DNA from: Azospirillum sp. B4
Lineage (GTDB): Bacteria; Pseudomonadota; Alphaproteobacteria; Azospirillales; Azospirillaceae
DNA: 36,319 nt
Assembly: GCF_000333275.1 (NCBI RefSeq)
Contig: NZ_BACU01000565.1
Coordinates: 1-36,319 of the forward strand
Direction: 5' to 3'
Positions 19,920 to 29,754 of the stretch are shown piece by piece. A program made the position numbers and the translations under genes. How positions within the stretch are numbered: position 1 is the first letter of the stretch; each line of letters opens with the position of its first letter. Under the pieces are notes generated by a model. It was not told the DNA's origin, searched no databases, and saw only the letters and a list, made by a program, of their open reading frames with translations.

Positions 19920-20402
19920 TCAGCCCACCAAATGCCGGAAGGCGGCGACCACTTGGGTGTAGATCTCCCGCTTGAAAGGGACGATCAGGTCCACCGTCCG
20001 CTCCAGCGGCACCCACTGCCAGGCGTCGAACTCGGGATGCTCGGTCGCCAGGTCGATGTCGCTGTCCTGGCCCGTGAAGCGGCAGGCCAGCCATTTCTGC
20101 TTCTGGCCGCGGTACTTGCCTTTCCACACCCGGCCCAGCAGTTCCGGCGGCAGGTCGTAGCGCAGCCAGTCGGCCGTCTCCTCCAGGATGGTGGCCTTGT
20201 CGGTGCCGATCTCCTCCATCAGCTCGCGCAGGCCCGCCTCCGCCGCCGTCTCGCCCTTGTCGATGCCGCCTTGGGGCATCTGCCAGGCGCCGGGCGTGTC
20301 CTGCCGCTGGCCGACGAAAACCAGGCCTTGGGCGTTGAACAGGCAGATGCCGACGCAGGCGCGGTAGGGCAGGGTGGCGGGGTCGACGGGTTTGGAGGAC
20401 AT
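19920..20402 (-). CDS. rppH: RNA pyrophosphohydrolase (Nudix)
   Basis: Removes pyrophosphate from the 5' end of primary transcripts and so triggers mRNA decay. The 160-residue protein has the Nudix box G-G-I-D-K-G-E-T with R-E-L-M-E-E-I-G. It also has the RppH-type context W-Q-M-P-Q-G-G and the C-terminal stretch W-V-P-L-E-R-T-V-D-L-I-V-P-F-K. The ATG at 20402 matches the family start (M-S-S-K-P, then L-P-Y-R-A-C-V-G). A frame extension to 20459 is not needed. Some annotations call this family diadenosine polyphosphate hydrolase. Confidence 0.93.
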   Translation of the reverse strand: MSSKPVDPATLPYRACVGICLFNAQGLVFVGQRQDTPGAWQMPQGGIDKGETAAEAGLRELMEEIGTDKATILEETADWLRYDLPPELLGRVWKGKYRGQKQKWLACRFTGQDSDIDLATEHPEFDAWQWVPLERTVDLIVPFKREIYTQVVAAFRHLVG

Positions 20403-20791
20403 GGGGGCTGGGCTCGTCAAGGGAAGTCGGCGGCAGCCTAATCGCAGGCCGCGCCGCACGCCAGCGCCGCGCCCGAGTCGTGACCCTGAAAAATAGGCAT
20501 TGCCGCCCCGTCCCCGGCAAATCGTTTCAACGCCCAGGGCCAGACGTAAGGAATGATCGCGTTCGCGTGCCGACGCGAACGAGTCGGTGCGATTGCTGCG
20601 GTGCTTCCCGACAGAAATATGTCAGTATACGTGACCTATTTTCGCGGCTACGCTTCCTCGGGTTAGATGATCTGGCAAGCCGGGAAAACATCGGCGCCGG
20701 GCCCGTCGAACCCCTGTTCGGGACGGCTCGTCACTTTCTGTAAGATGTGCGGGAAGGGCTTTTGACAGGGGCAGTTCCACCCGCGTGGAGG
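20403..20791. other. 389-bp divergent intergenic region
   Basis: No gene is visible. It must contain the promoters for rppH (leftward) and the oxidoreductase (rightward). A 22-bp dyad is listed separately. The stretch 20600-20660 is A/T-rich for this genome, including AATATGTCAGTATACGTGAC, and is the likeliest promoter zone for the rightward gene. Confidence 0.4.
20560..20581. promoter_or_regulatory. 9-bp perfect dyad between rppH and the oxidoreductase gene
   Basis: CGTTCGCGT (20560-20568) and ACGCGAACG (20573-20581) flank a 4-base centre. There is no T-run, so it is a candidate operator or leader hairpin rather than a terminator. Confidence 0.4.
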
Positions 20792-23700
20792 ATGCGTTAT
20801 GTCGCTGGCCGCCGTACCCCTGATGACAAGTATGTGCTGCAGGACGGCCGGGTCTATATGACCGGGACCCAGGCGCTGGTGCGCCTGCCCATGCTGATGC
20901 GCGACCGCGACCGTGCCGCGGGCCTGAACACCGCCGGCTTCATCTCGGGCTATCGCGGCTCCCCCCTGGGCGCCTATGACCAGGCGCTGTGGCAGGCGCG
21001 CAAGCACCTGGCCCGCCACAACATCCATTTCCAGCCAGGCGTGAACGAGGAACTGGGCGCCACCGCCGTCTGGGGCAGCCAGCAGGTCAACCTGTTCAAG
21101 GGCGCCAAGGTCGATGGCGTGTTCGGCATCTGGTACGGCAAGGGCCCCGGCGTCGACCGCTCGCTGGACGCGCTGAAGCATGCCAATTTCGCCGGGACCA
21201 GCCGCCACGGCGGCGTGCTGGCCATCGCCGGCGACGACCACGCCTCCAAGTCCTCCACCCTGCCGCACCAGTCCGACCACGCCTTCATCCACGCCTTCAT
21301 GCCGGTGATGAGCCCGGCGGGCGTGCAGGAGTTCCTGGACTACGGCCTGATCGGCTGGGAGATGTCGCGCTATTCCGGCTGCTGGGTCGGGTTCACGGCC
21401 CTGGCCGACACCATCGACACCTCCGCCATCGTGCGTGTGCCCGCCGCCGTCAGCGACGTGGTGCTGCCCACCGATTTCGAGATGCCGCCCGGCCGGCTGA
21501 ACATCCGCCTGCACGACACGCCGCTGATCCAGGAAGACCGAATGATCCAGTGGAAGCTGGACGCGGCGCGCGCCTTCGCCCGGACCAACCGCCTGGACAA
21601 GGTTGTCCTGGGTGCCGCCAAGCCCCGCCTGGGCGTCGTGACGGTGGGCAAGTCCTATCTGGACGTGCGCCAGGCCCTGGATGAGCTGGGCATCACGCCG
21701 GAGATGGCGGCGGACCTGGGGTTGGCCATCTTCAAGGTCGCCATGACCTGGCCGCTGGAACCCCACGGCATCCGCGACTTCGCCGAGAGCGCTGAAGAGC
21801 TGCTGGTGGTGGAGGAGAAACGGTCGCTGATCGAGGCGCAGCTGAAGGAGCAGCTGTACAATTGGGATCGCCGTCCCCGCATCCTGGGTAAGACGGATGA
21901 GGAAGGCCGGCCGCTGCTGTCGGAAAAGGCGGAGCTGTCGCCCACCACCATCGCCTTGGCGCTGGCCGGCCGCATGGCCAAGCTGGGCCTGATGGTCGAC
22001 CGCGTGGCGGAACGGGTGCGGGCGCTTGAGGCGCAGCTGCGCCCCGCCGCCTCCGCCAGCACGGTGGTGCGGGCACCCTTCTACTGCTCCGGCTGTCCGC
22101 ACAACACCTCCACCCACCTGCCCGAGGGCAGTCGCGGCCTGGCCGGTATCGGCTGCCACTACATGGTGACGTGGATGGGCCGCAACACCGACGTCTTCAG
22201 CCAGATGGGCGGCGAGGGCGTGCACTGGATCGGCCAGGCCCCCTTCGCGGGGGAGGAGCATGTCTTCGCCAACCTGGGCGACGGCACCTACTTCCACTCC
22301 GGCATCCTGGCGGTGCGCGCCTCCGTCGCCGCCAAGGTCAACATCACCTACAAGATCCTCTACAACGACGCTGTGGCCATGACCGGCGGCCAGAAGGTGG
22401 ACGGCAGCCTGTCCGTGCACCAGATCGCCCGCCAGCTGGAGGCTGAAGGCGTGGAGCGCATCGTCGTCGTCAGCGACGATCCGGAGAAGTATGGCCTGGG
22501 CCAGGGCCTGCCGCCCTTCACCACCATCGAACACCGTGACGACCTGGACCGGGTGCAGCGCGAGATGAGGGAGATCAAGGGCGTCAGTGTCCTGATCTAT
22601 GAACAGACCTGTGCGGCCGAGAAGCGCCGCCGTCGCAAGCGCGGCACCTTCCCCGACCCGGCCCGCCGCGTGGTGGTGAACGAGCTGGTGTGCGAGGGCT
22701 GCGGCGATTGCTCGGCCAAGTCCTCCTGCCTGTCCGTGGTGCCGGTGGAGACGGAGTTCGGCCGCAAGCGCCAGATCGACCAGTCCAGCTGCAACAAGGA
22801 TTTCTCCTGCCTCAAGGGCTTCTGCCCCAGCTTCGTGACGGTGGAGGGCGGCTCTTTGCGCAAGCCCCAACGGGCCAAGGGGCCGGTGGGGGGCAAGGCC
22901 GACGCGATCGAGGCCCTGCCGGAGCCGGTGCGGCGCACCCTGGACCGTCCCTGGAACATCCTGGTGACGGGCGTGGGCGGCACCGGCGTGGTCACCATCG
23001 GCGCCCTGGTCGCCATGGCCGCCCATCTGGAAAGTCGGGGCTGCACCGTACTGGACATGGCCGGCCTGGCGCAGAAGGGCGGGGCGGTCACCAGCCACCT
23101 GCGCATCGCCGAACGGCCGGAGGATATCCACGCCACCCGCATCGCCGCCGGCGGCGCCGATGTGGTGCTGGGTTGCGACATCGTGGTGGCGGCCAATGCC
23201 GACGCCCTGACCAAGATGGCAAAGGGTCGCACCCGGGCCATCCTGAACACGCACGAGGCGGTCACCGCCGCCTTCGTCACCAACCCGGACTTCCAGATGA
23301 ACGGCGGGTCCATGGTGGCGACGGTGTCCAAGGCCTGTGGCGCCGATGCCGTCGACGCGGTGGACGCCACCCGCATCGCCACCGGCCTGCTGGGCGACAG
23401 CATCGCCACCAACCTGTTCATGCTGGGCTACGCCTATCAGAAGGGGCTGGTGCCGGTCAGCGCCGAGGCCCTGGAGAAGGCCATCGAGATGAACGGGGCG
23501 GCGGTGAAGATGAACACCGACGCCTTCCGCTGGGGCCGTCGCGCCGCCCTGGACCAGGCGGCCGTGGAGAAGATCGCCACGCCCAAGGGCCCGGCCGCCG
23601 ACGCCCCGCACCGCCGCCTGTCGGAGACGCTGGACGAGGTGATTGACCGCCGCGCGGCCTTCCTGGCCGATTACCAGGACGCGGCCTATGCCGACAGCTA

Positions 23701-24295
23701 CCGTCAGTTCGTGGCCCAGGTGCGCGGGGTGGAGGCGGCCAAGGTGCCCGGCGCCGACCAGCTGACCGAGGCCGTGGCCCGCACGCTGTTCAAGCTGATG
23801 GCCTACAAGGACGAGTACGAGGTGGCGCGCCTCTACACCCAGACCGGTTTCCTGGACCAGGTGCGCCAGCAGTTCCAGGGCGACTACAAGCTGGTCTTCC
23901 ACCTGGCCCCGCCCACGGCGTCGCACACCGACCCGGCCACGGGCGAGGTGCGCAAGCGCGCCTTCGGCCCTTGGATGCTGACGGCCTTCCGCCTGCTGGC
24001 CCGTATGAAGGGATTGCGCGGCACGGCCCTGGACATCTTCGGTCGTACGGCGGAACGGCGCATGGAACGCCAGCTGATCGTGGACTTCCGCGCCACGGTG
24101 GCGGAGCTGCTGGCCGGCCTTTCCGAAGACAACCACGCCCTGGCGGTGGAGATCGCGGAGCTGCCGCAGAAGATCCGCGGCTACGGTCACGTCAAGGAGA
24201 AGGCCTACGCCGAGGTCAAGGCCAAGGAAGCGGCGCTGCTGCGCGACTGGCGCACCGGCACGCCGGGCCAGTCCACGCCCCTGGCGGCGGAGTAG
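20792..24295 (+). CDS. indolepyruvate ferredoxin oxidoreductase, fused alpha/beta form
   Basis: Oxidatively decarboxylates arylpyruvates to aryl-acetyl-CoA with reduction of ferredoxin. The single chain of about 1167 residues joins several modules. An N-terminal pyruvate-oxidoreductase-like region (F-I-S-G-Y-R-G-S-P-L-G) is followed by a TPP-binding region near residues 430-560 (C-S-G-C-P-H-N and N-L-G-D-G-T-Y-F-H-S-G). A Cys-rich iron-sulfur region lies near 630-670 (C-E-G-C-G-D-C), then an IorB-like domain starting with G-V-G-G-T-G-V-V-T-I-G, and a helical tail. The in-frame ATG at 20792 sits directly on the ribosome binding site. The better-placed ATG at 20799 is out of frame, which suggests one missing base at 20817-20823. 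Confidence 0.9.
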   Translation: MRYVAGRRTPDDKYVLQDGRVYMTGTQALVRLPMLMRDRDRAAGLNTAGFISGYRGSPLGAYDQALWQARKHLARHNIHFQPGVNEELGATAVWGSQQVNLFKGAKVDGVFGIWYGKGPGVDRSLDALKHANFAGTSRHGGVLAIAGDDHASKSSTLPHQSDHAFIHAFMPVMSPAGVQEFLDYGLIGWEMSRYSGCWVGFTALADTIDTSAIVRVPAAVSDVVLPTDFEMPPGRLNIRLHDTPLIQEDRMIQWKLDAARAFARTNRLDKVVLGAAKPRLGVVTVGKSYLDVRQALDELGITPEMAADLGLAIFKVAMTWPLEPHGIRDFAESAEELLVVEEKRSLIEAQLKEQLYNWDRRPRILGKTDEEGRPLLSEKAELSPTTIALALAGRMAKLGLMVDRVAERVRALEAQLRPAASASTVVRAPFYCSGCPHNTSTHLPEGSRGLAGIGCHYMVTWMGRNTDVFSQMGGEGVHWIGQAPFAGEEHVFANLGDGTYFHSGILAVRASVAAKVNITYKILYNDAVAMTGGQKVDGSLSVHQIARQLEAEGVERIVVVSDDPEKYGLGQGLPPFTTIEHRDDLDRVQREMREIKGVSVLIYEQTCAAEKRRRRKRGTFPDPARRVVVNELVCEGCGDCSAKSSCLSVVPVETEFGRKRQIDQSSCNKDFSCLKGFCPSFVTVEGGSLRKPQRAKGPVGGKADAIEALPEPVRRTLDRPWNILVTGVGGTGVVTIGALVAMAAHLESRGCTVLDMAGLAQKGGAVTSHLRIAERPEDIHATRIAAGGADVVLGCDIVVAANADALTKMAKGRTRAILNTHEAVTAAFVTNPDFQMNGGSMVATVSKACGADAVDAVDATRIATGLLGDSIATNLFMLGYAYQKGLVPVSAEALEKAIEMNGAAVKMNTDAFRWGRRAALDQAAVEKIATPKGPAADAPHRRLSETLDEVIDRRAAFLADYQDAAYADSYRQFVAQVRGVEAAKVPGADQLTEAVARTLFKLMAYKDEYEVARLYTQTGFLDQVRQQFQGDYKLVFHLAPPTASHTDPATGEVRKRAFGPWMLTAFRLLARMKGLRGTALDIFGRTAERRMERQLIVDFRATVAELLAGLSEDNHALAVEIAELPQKIRGYGHVKEKAYAEVKAKEAALLRDWRTGTPGQSTPLAAE

Positions 24296-24371
24296 GCAAG
24301 GATGGGCACCAACGGCTTGAGGCTGTGCTTCAGGCCGCTGTAGGCCACGACCGGGGCCGCCGGCGTCTGAG

Positions 24372-24429
24372 GCGATAGCATAGCCATCGCGACAAATCCC
24401 CTGTCGCGGGCCGTCGCTTGAGGGCTATG
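24372..24429 (+). promoter_or_regulatory. nested, mutually exclusive hairpins before threonine ammonia-lyase
   Basis: CATAGCC (24379-24385) pairs with GGCTATG (24423-24429) and encloses CGCGACA (24388-24394) paired with TGTCGCG (24402-24408). GCGAT (24372-24376) could instead pair with ATCGC (24386-24390), which would break both of the other stems. The set ends 43 bases before the start codon, the arrangement of a leader that can switch structure. Confidence 0.4.
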
Positions 24430-24472
24430 GTTGGCGCCCGTTTCAAGTCGCCTCTTCTCAAGGACAGACGTG

Positions 24473-25711
24473 ATGGACAGCAAGGCTGGCGTGGGTGAGG
24501 ACAAGGTCACCCTGGAGGATGTGCGGGCGGCGGCCCTGGCGCTGGGTGGCCAGGTCATCGACACGCCCTGCATCCCCTCGCGCACCCTGTCGCGCATCGC
24601 GGGCTGCGAAATCTGGGTGAAGTTCGAGAACCTGCAGTTCACCGCCAGTTTCAAGGAACGCGGCGCCCTGAACCGCCTGCTGTCCCTGACGGAGGAGGAG
24701 CGGCGGCGCGGCGTCATCGCCATGTCGGCCGGCAACCATGCCCAGGGTGTCGCCTACCACGCCGGCCGCCTGGGCATTCCCGCCACCATCGTCATGCCCG
24801 AGGGCACCCCCTTCATCAAGGTGGAGCACACGGAGAACTTCGGCGCCAAGGTGGTGCTGAAGGGCGCGGTGCTGGCCGAGGCGGCGGCGGAGGCCGAGCG
24901 TCTGCAGCAGGAACACGGCTACGTCTTCGTCCACCCCTATGACGACCCGCTGGTCATCGCCGGCCAGGGCACCGTGGCGCTGGAGATGCTGAACGCCGCG
25001 CCCGACCTGGACGTGCTGCTGGTGCCGGTGGGCGGGGGGGGCCTCATCTCCGGCATGGCCATCGCCGCCAAGGCGCGCAAGCCGGACATCGAGGTCATCG
25101 GCGTGGAGGTCACGGCCTACCCGCCCATGTACCAGGCCCTGCACAACCTGCCGGTCAGTGTGGGCGGCGACACCATCGCCGAGGGCATTGCCGTCAAGAA
25201 TGTGGGCGCCACCACGCTGGAGATCGTCCGCCGCAAGGTCGACGACATCATCCTGGTGGAGGACTGGGAGGTTGAGCGGGCCGTGGCCCTGTTCCTGAAC
25301 ATCGAGAAGACGGTGTCCGAAGGGGCCGGCGCCGCCGGCCTGGCCGCCGCGCTGAAGCACCCGGAGCGCTTCGCCGGCCGCAAGGTCGGCCTGGTGCTGT
25401 CCGGTGGCAACATCGACAGCCGCGTGCTGGCCAGCGTCATCCTGCGCCAATTGGTGCGCGAGGGCCGCATCGTCACCCTGCGCGTGGTCATCCCCGACCG
25501 GCCGGGCGCGCTCGGCCGCATCACCACCCTGATCGGCGAGGCCGGCGGCAACATCATCGAGGCCGTGCACCAACGCCTGTTCAGCACCGCCAACGTCAAG
25601 GCCACCGACATCGACATCACGGTGGAATGCCGCTCCGCCAACCACGCCGGACGGGTGGTGGAGGCGCTGCGCAGCAATGGCTTCCAGGTTAAGACCCTGG
25701 CGGGGGAGTGA
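24473..25711 (+). CDS. threonine ammonia-lyase with C-terminal ACT domain
   Basis: PLP enzyme that deaminates threonine (and serine) to 2-oxobutyrate, the entry to isoleucine synthesis or threonine catabolism. The 412-residue protein has the PLP lysine in S-F-K-E-R-G-A (Lys61) and S-A-G-N-H-A-Q-G, which contacts substrate. The phosphate-binding loop is V-P-V-G-G-G-G-L. One ACT-like domain occupies about residues 335-412 (R-V-V-I-P-D-R-P-G-A-L-G). This short single-ACT form differs from the two-ACT E. coli IlvA and is often labelled either ilvA or tdcB, so I leave the symbol open. The ATG at 24473 has AAGGA 8 bases upstream. Confidence 0.92.
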   Translation: MDSKAGVGEDKVTLEDVRAAALALGGQVIDTPCIPSRTLSRIAGCEIWVKFENLQFTASFKERGALNRLLSLTEEERRRGVIAMSAGNHAQGVAYHAGRLGIPATIVMPEGTPFIKVEHTENFGAKVVLKGAVLAEAAAEAERLQQEHGYVFVHPYDDPLVIAGQGTVALEMLNAAPDLDVLLVPVGGGGLISGMAIAAKARKPDIEVIGVEVTAYPPMYQALHNLPVSVGGDTIAEGIAVKNVGATTLEIVRRKVDDIILVEDWEVERAVALFLNIEKTVSEGAGAAGLAAALKHPERFAGRKVGLVLSGGNIDSRVLASVILRQLVREGRIVTLRVVIPDRPGALGRITTLIGEAGGNIIEAVHQRLFSTANVKATDIDITVECRSANHAGRVVEALRSNGFQVKTLAGE

Positions 25712-25737
25712 GATCACCCCCGCTGCCGGGTGATCTC
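25710..25737. terminator. 10-bp hairpin spanning the convergent gene ends
   Basis: GAGATCACCC (25710-25719) and GGGTGATCTC (25728-25737) pair perfectly around an 8-base loop. The hairpin covers the threonine ammonia-lyase stop and the last codons of folB, so it can act in both directions. It lacks a T-run, so it may protect 3' ends more than terminate. Confidence 0.5.
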
Positions 25738-26157
25738 GATCCCGGCGGAGGCCGCGTCGGGGAAGACGTCCAGCTTTTCGACGCGCACGGTGACGCTGTG
25801 CACCCGGGGGTCGGCCAACAGGCGGTGCGCCACCGTCTCGGCGAAGGTCTCCACCAGGTTCAGGTGGCCCTGGGCCGCTAGGTCGCGGACGATCTTCACC
25901 CCATCCTCGTAGGACACCACGTCGGCGATGTCGTCGCGGCGCTGGCCCTGGCGGTCCAGGACCATCATGTCCAGGTTCACGCGCAGGCGCTGGGCTTCGC
26001 GCTTCTCGTGCTCGTAGATGCCGATGGTCGCCATCACCACCAGGTCGCGCACGAAGATGCGGGCCAGCGCGGGGGGGGTGGCCGGGGCTTGGGGCAGGAC
26101 CTTCACGGGCGCGGCCTTGGCGGCCGTACCCGTCACTTGGGCGAAGAGCTTGTTCAT
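25714..26157 (-). CDS. folB: dihydroneopterin aldolase
   Basis: Folate pathway enzyme that splits 7,8-dihydroneopterin into 6-hydroxymethyl-dihydropterin and glycolaldehyde. Family landmarks are I-G-I-Y-E-H-E-K near residue 45, V-S-Y-E-D-G with the conserved Tyr in the middle, and V-R-V-E-K-L-D near the end with the catalytic Lys. At 147 residues it is longer than the usual 120 or so because of an Ala/Pro-rich N-terminal extension of about 30 residues; no better internal start is seen. It lies 44 bases downstream of ccrM and is probably in the rnhB-ccrM-folB transcript. Confidence 0.9.
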   Translation of the reverse strand: MNKLFAQVTGTAAKAAPVKVLPQAPATPPALARIFVRDLVVMATIGIYEHEKREAQRLRVNLDMMVLDRQGQRRDDIADVVSYEDGVKIVRDLAAQGHLNLVETFAETVAHRLLADPRVHSVTVRVEKLDVFPDAASAGIEITRQRG

Positions 26158-26201
26158 GGCCGCTCCTCTACCACCCCGCCCGGGGGGACGGGAAGGGGCC
26201 C

Positions 26202-27436
<1,235 letters not shown>

Positions 27437-27438
<2 letters not shown>

Positions 27439-28168
27439 AAAGGTTTAGGGCGAGTTGTTCTGAAATTGGAGCAAATGTACGGCGATGAACGGGCGTGACC
27501 CCCAATATCTTGATTGCGTCACGATGTTCGGCCGTGCCGTAGCCGGCGTTGCGTTCCCACCCGTAACCGGGGTGGGACAGGGCCAAATCCGTCATCAGGC
27601 GGTCGCGGGTGACCTTGGCGATGATCGACGCGGCGGCGATGGACAGGCTCAGCGCGTCGCCGCTGACCAGGGTGACGATGCGGGGACAGGACAGGCCCAC
27701 CGGCCTTTGGTTGCCGTCCACCAGCGCCGTGACCGGGGTGGGACCGCCATCGGCCGCCAACTGCTCCACCGCCCGGCGCATGGCCAGGAAGGTCGCCTGG
27801 AGGATGTTGACGGTGTCGATCTCCTCCACGCTGCTGATGCCCACGCCCACCCGGGCGTTGGCGCGGATGGCGTCGAACAGGGCCTCGCGCGCGGCGGCCG
27901 TCAGCTTCTTGCTGTCATTGATGCCGGCGCACCAGGGCGGGGCTTCCGCGCTGCCGGGGGCGCAGACGGGCAGGATGACGGCGGCGGCGACCACCGGCCC
28001 CGCCAAGGGGCCGCGCCCGGCCTCGTCCACGCCGCAGACCAGGCTATCGGTGCCGTGGCCGGCGTCCAATTCGGGCCGCAGGGTGGGCGGGCCCAGCTGG
28101 ATGAGGATTTTCGACGGCGGAATGCCAGGGACGGGCTTCTGGGGGACGGGCTTGGGGGGGCGCGGCAT
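27437..28168 (-). CDS. rnhB: ribonuclease HII
   Basis: Cleaves RNA in RNA-DNA hybrids and removes single ribonucleotides from DNA. The catalytic motif G-V-D-E-A-G-R-G-P-L-A-G-P-V is at about 46-59 (Asp48, Glu49). The later N-D-S-K-K-L and S-I-A-A-A-S-I-I-A-K-V-T-R-D motifs complete the site. At 243 residues it has an N-terminal extension of about 40 residues rich in Pro and Lys before the core, seen in some alphaproteobacterial members. It precedes ccrM by 95 bases on the same strand. Confidence 0.95.
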
Positions 28169-28192
28169 CGATCACAGCTACAGCATCGGAAA

Positions 28193-28209
28193 GGCGCCAT
28201 GATGGCGCC
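28193..28209. promoter_or_regulatory. palindrome upstream of rnhB
   Basis: GGCGCCAT and ATGGCGCC form a perfect 8-base dyad around a single central base, 25 bases upstream of the rnhB start in the divergent rnhB-hemN region. It is a candidate operator; no known regulator is recognised. Confidence 0.35.
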
Positions 28210-28255
28210 CTGGCTGTCGCCCCGCAAGGATCGGCATGGGGAAGGGGAGTGTCGC

Positions 28256-28269
28256 TTGAGGCAGATCAT
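28256..28269. promoter_or_regulatory. FNR/FixK-like box upstream of hemN
   Basis: TTGAG-GCAG-ATCAT matches the TTGAT-N4-ATCAA consensus at 8 of 10 fixed positions. Its centre is about 98 bases before the hemN ATG. Placed at -41.5 it would put a start site near 28304, with the weak -10-like CAGCAT at 28292-28297. Oxygen-independent hemN genes are well-known targets of FNR/FixK regulators. Confidence 0.55.
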
Positions 28270-28359
28270 TTTGCCACCGACGCATTGGGCGCAGCATGCG
28301 GCCATCACGGTATCCCATCCGGTTTCCTGATCACGTCCGCTGTCCGACAGGCTGTCCCC

Positions 28360-29754
28360 ATGCGCCCCGATCTCGTCGCCAAGTATCGCAACCAGCGCGT
28401 CCCCCGGTACACCAGCTACCCGCCTTCCCCACAGTTCAGCGCCGCCGTGACGGCGGCGGACTATCGCCAGTGGTTGGGACAACTGACGGCGGCCGACACC
28501 CTGTCGCTCTACCTCCACATCCCCTTCTGCCGCAGCATGTGCTGGTATTGCGGCTGCCACACCTCGGTCGTGGAGCATGAGGCGCCCATCCGCCGCTACC
28601 AGGCGGCGTTGGAGGCGGAGATCGACGCCGTGGCCGGCGCCCTGGTGCCGGATCCGGCCATGTCAAAGGGGGGCGGCCTGCCGCCCGTGACCCATATCCA
28701 TTTCGGTGGCGGAACGCCCACGCTGTTGCCACCCGACGCCTTCCTGTCGCTGATGGAGCGGCTGGCCCGGCGCTTCGGCCGTCCGGCGGCCACGGCCGAG
28801 ATCGCGGTGGAGATCGATCCCCGCACCCTCACGGCCGCCATGGCGGCGGCCCTGGGCCAGGGCGGTGTCACCCGCGCCAGCCTGGGGGTGCAGAGCTTCG
28901 ACGACCGGGTGCAGCGCGCCATCAACCGCGTCCAGCCCTACGCCGCCACGGCGGAGGCGGTGGCCCGCCTGCGCCAGGCCGGCGTCGGCGGCATCAACCT
29001 GGACCTGATCTACGGCCTGCCCCACCAGACGGTGGACAGCTGCGTCCAGTCCGTGGTCCAGGCCCTGGAACTGGCGCCCGACCGGCTCAGCATCTTCGGC
29101 TATGCCCATATGCCGTCGTTGAAGGCACACCAGGGCCGCATCGAGACGGCGGCCCTGCCCGGCGCCACCCAGCGGACGGAGCAGGCGGCCGCCATGGCGG
29201 CGGTGCTGGAGGCGGCGGGCTACGTCGCCATCGGCCTTGACCACTACGCCCGGGCGGACGACGTCATGGCGCTGGCCTATGCCGCCGGCCGGCTGAAACG
29301 GAACTTCCAGGGGTACACCGTTGATACGGCCACGGCGCTGCTGGGCTTCGGCGCTTCCGCCATCGGGCGCACCCGGGGCGGCTACATCCAGAACCTGGTG
29401 GCCGTTCCCGCCTATTTGAAGGCATGGGAGAACGGTGGCGATGGCTGGGCGGTGGCCAAGGGCCTGGCGCTGTCTGACGATGATAGGTTGCGCGCCGACA
29501 TCATCGAGCAACTGATGTGCCGTTTCGCCGTGGACCTGGAGGAGACGTGCCGCCGGCATGGGCGCCCGCTGAAGGATATCCTGACGCCTGCGACGGAGCG
29601 CGCCTTGGCCACGCTCGCCACTGATGATATGATCGCCTGTGACAAAACCAGGGTCGAGGTCAGGGAGGAGGCTCGACACCTGGTCCGCAGCGTCGCGGTT
29701 CTGTTCGATGCCTACTTCGACCCGGAATCCGGACGCCACAGCTATGCCGTGTAG
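28360..29754 (+). CDS. hemN: oxygen-independent coproporphyrinogen III oxidase
   Basis: Radical SAM enzyme that oxidatively decarboxylates coproporphyrinogen III to protoporphyrinogen IX without oxygen. The 464-residue length is close to E. coli HemN. The start of the protein (Y-R-N-Q-R-V-P-R-Y-T-S-Y-P) and the motif H-I-P-F-C-R-S-M-C-W-Y-C-G-C, with Cys57, Cys61 and Cys64 for the 4Fe-4S cluster, are those of true HemN rather than HemW-like proteins. F-G-G-G-T-P and D-L-I-Y-G-L-P follow. I take the ATG at 28360; the frame opens at 28249 but the FNR-like box lies in that stretch. Confidence 0.94.
   Translation: MRPDLVAKYRNQRVPRYTSYPPSPQFSAAVTAADYRQWLGQLTAADTLSLYLHIPFCRSMCWYCGCHTSVVEHEAPIRRYQAALEAEIDAVAGALVPDPAMSKGGGLPPVTHIHFGGGTPTLLPPDAFLSLMERLARRFGRPAATAEIAVEIDPRTLTAAMAAALGQGGVTRASLGVQSFDDRVQRAINRVQPYAATAEAVARLRQAGVGGINLDLIYGLPHQTVDSCVQSVVQALELAPDRLSIFGYAHMPSLKAHQGRIETAALPGATQRTEQAAAMAAVLEAAGYVAIGLDHYARADDVMALAYAAGRLKRNFQGYTVDTATALLGFGASAIGRTRGGYIQNLVAVPAYLKAWENGGDGWAVAKGLALSDDDRLRADIIEQLMCRFAVDLEETCRRHGRPLKDILTPATERALATLATDDMIACDKTRVEVREEARHLVRSVAVLFDAYFDPESGRHSYAV

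Noticed and set aside
24205-24735. Leftward open frame across the oxidoreductase end and threonine ammonia-lyase start
   Set aside because: It overlaps two well-supported genes on the other strand and shows no family features.
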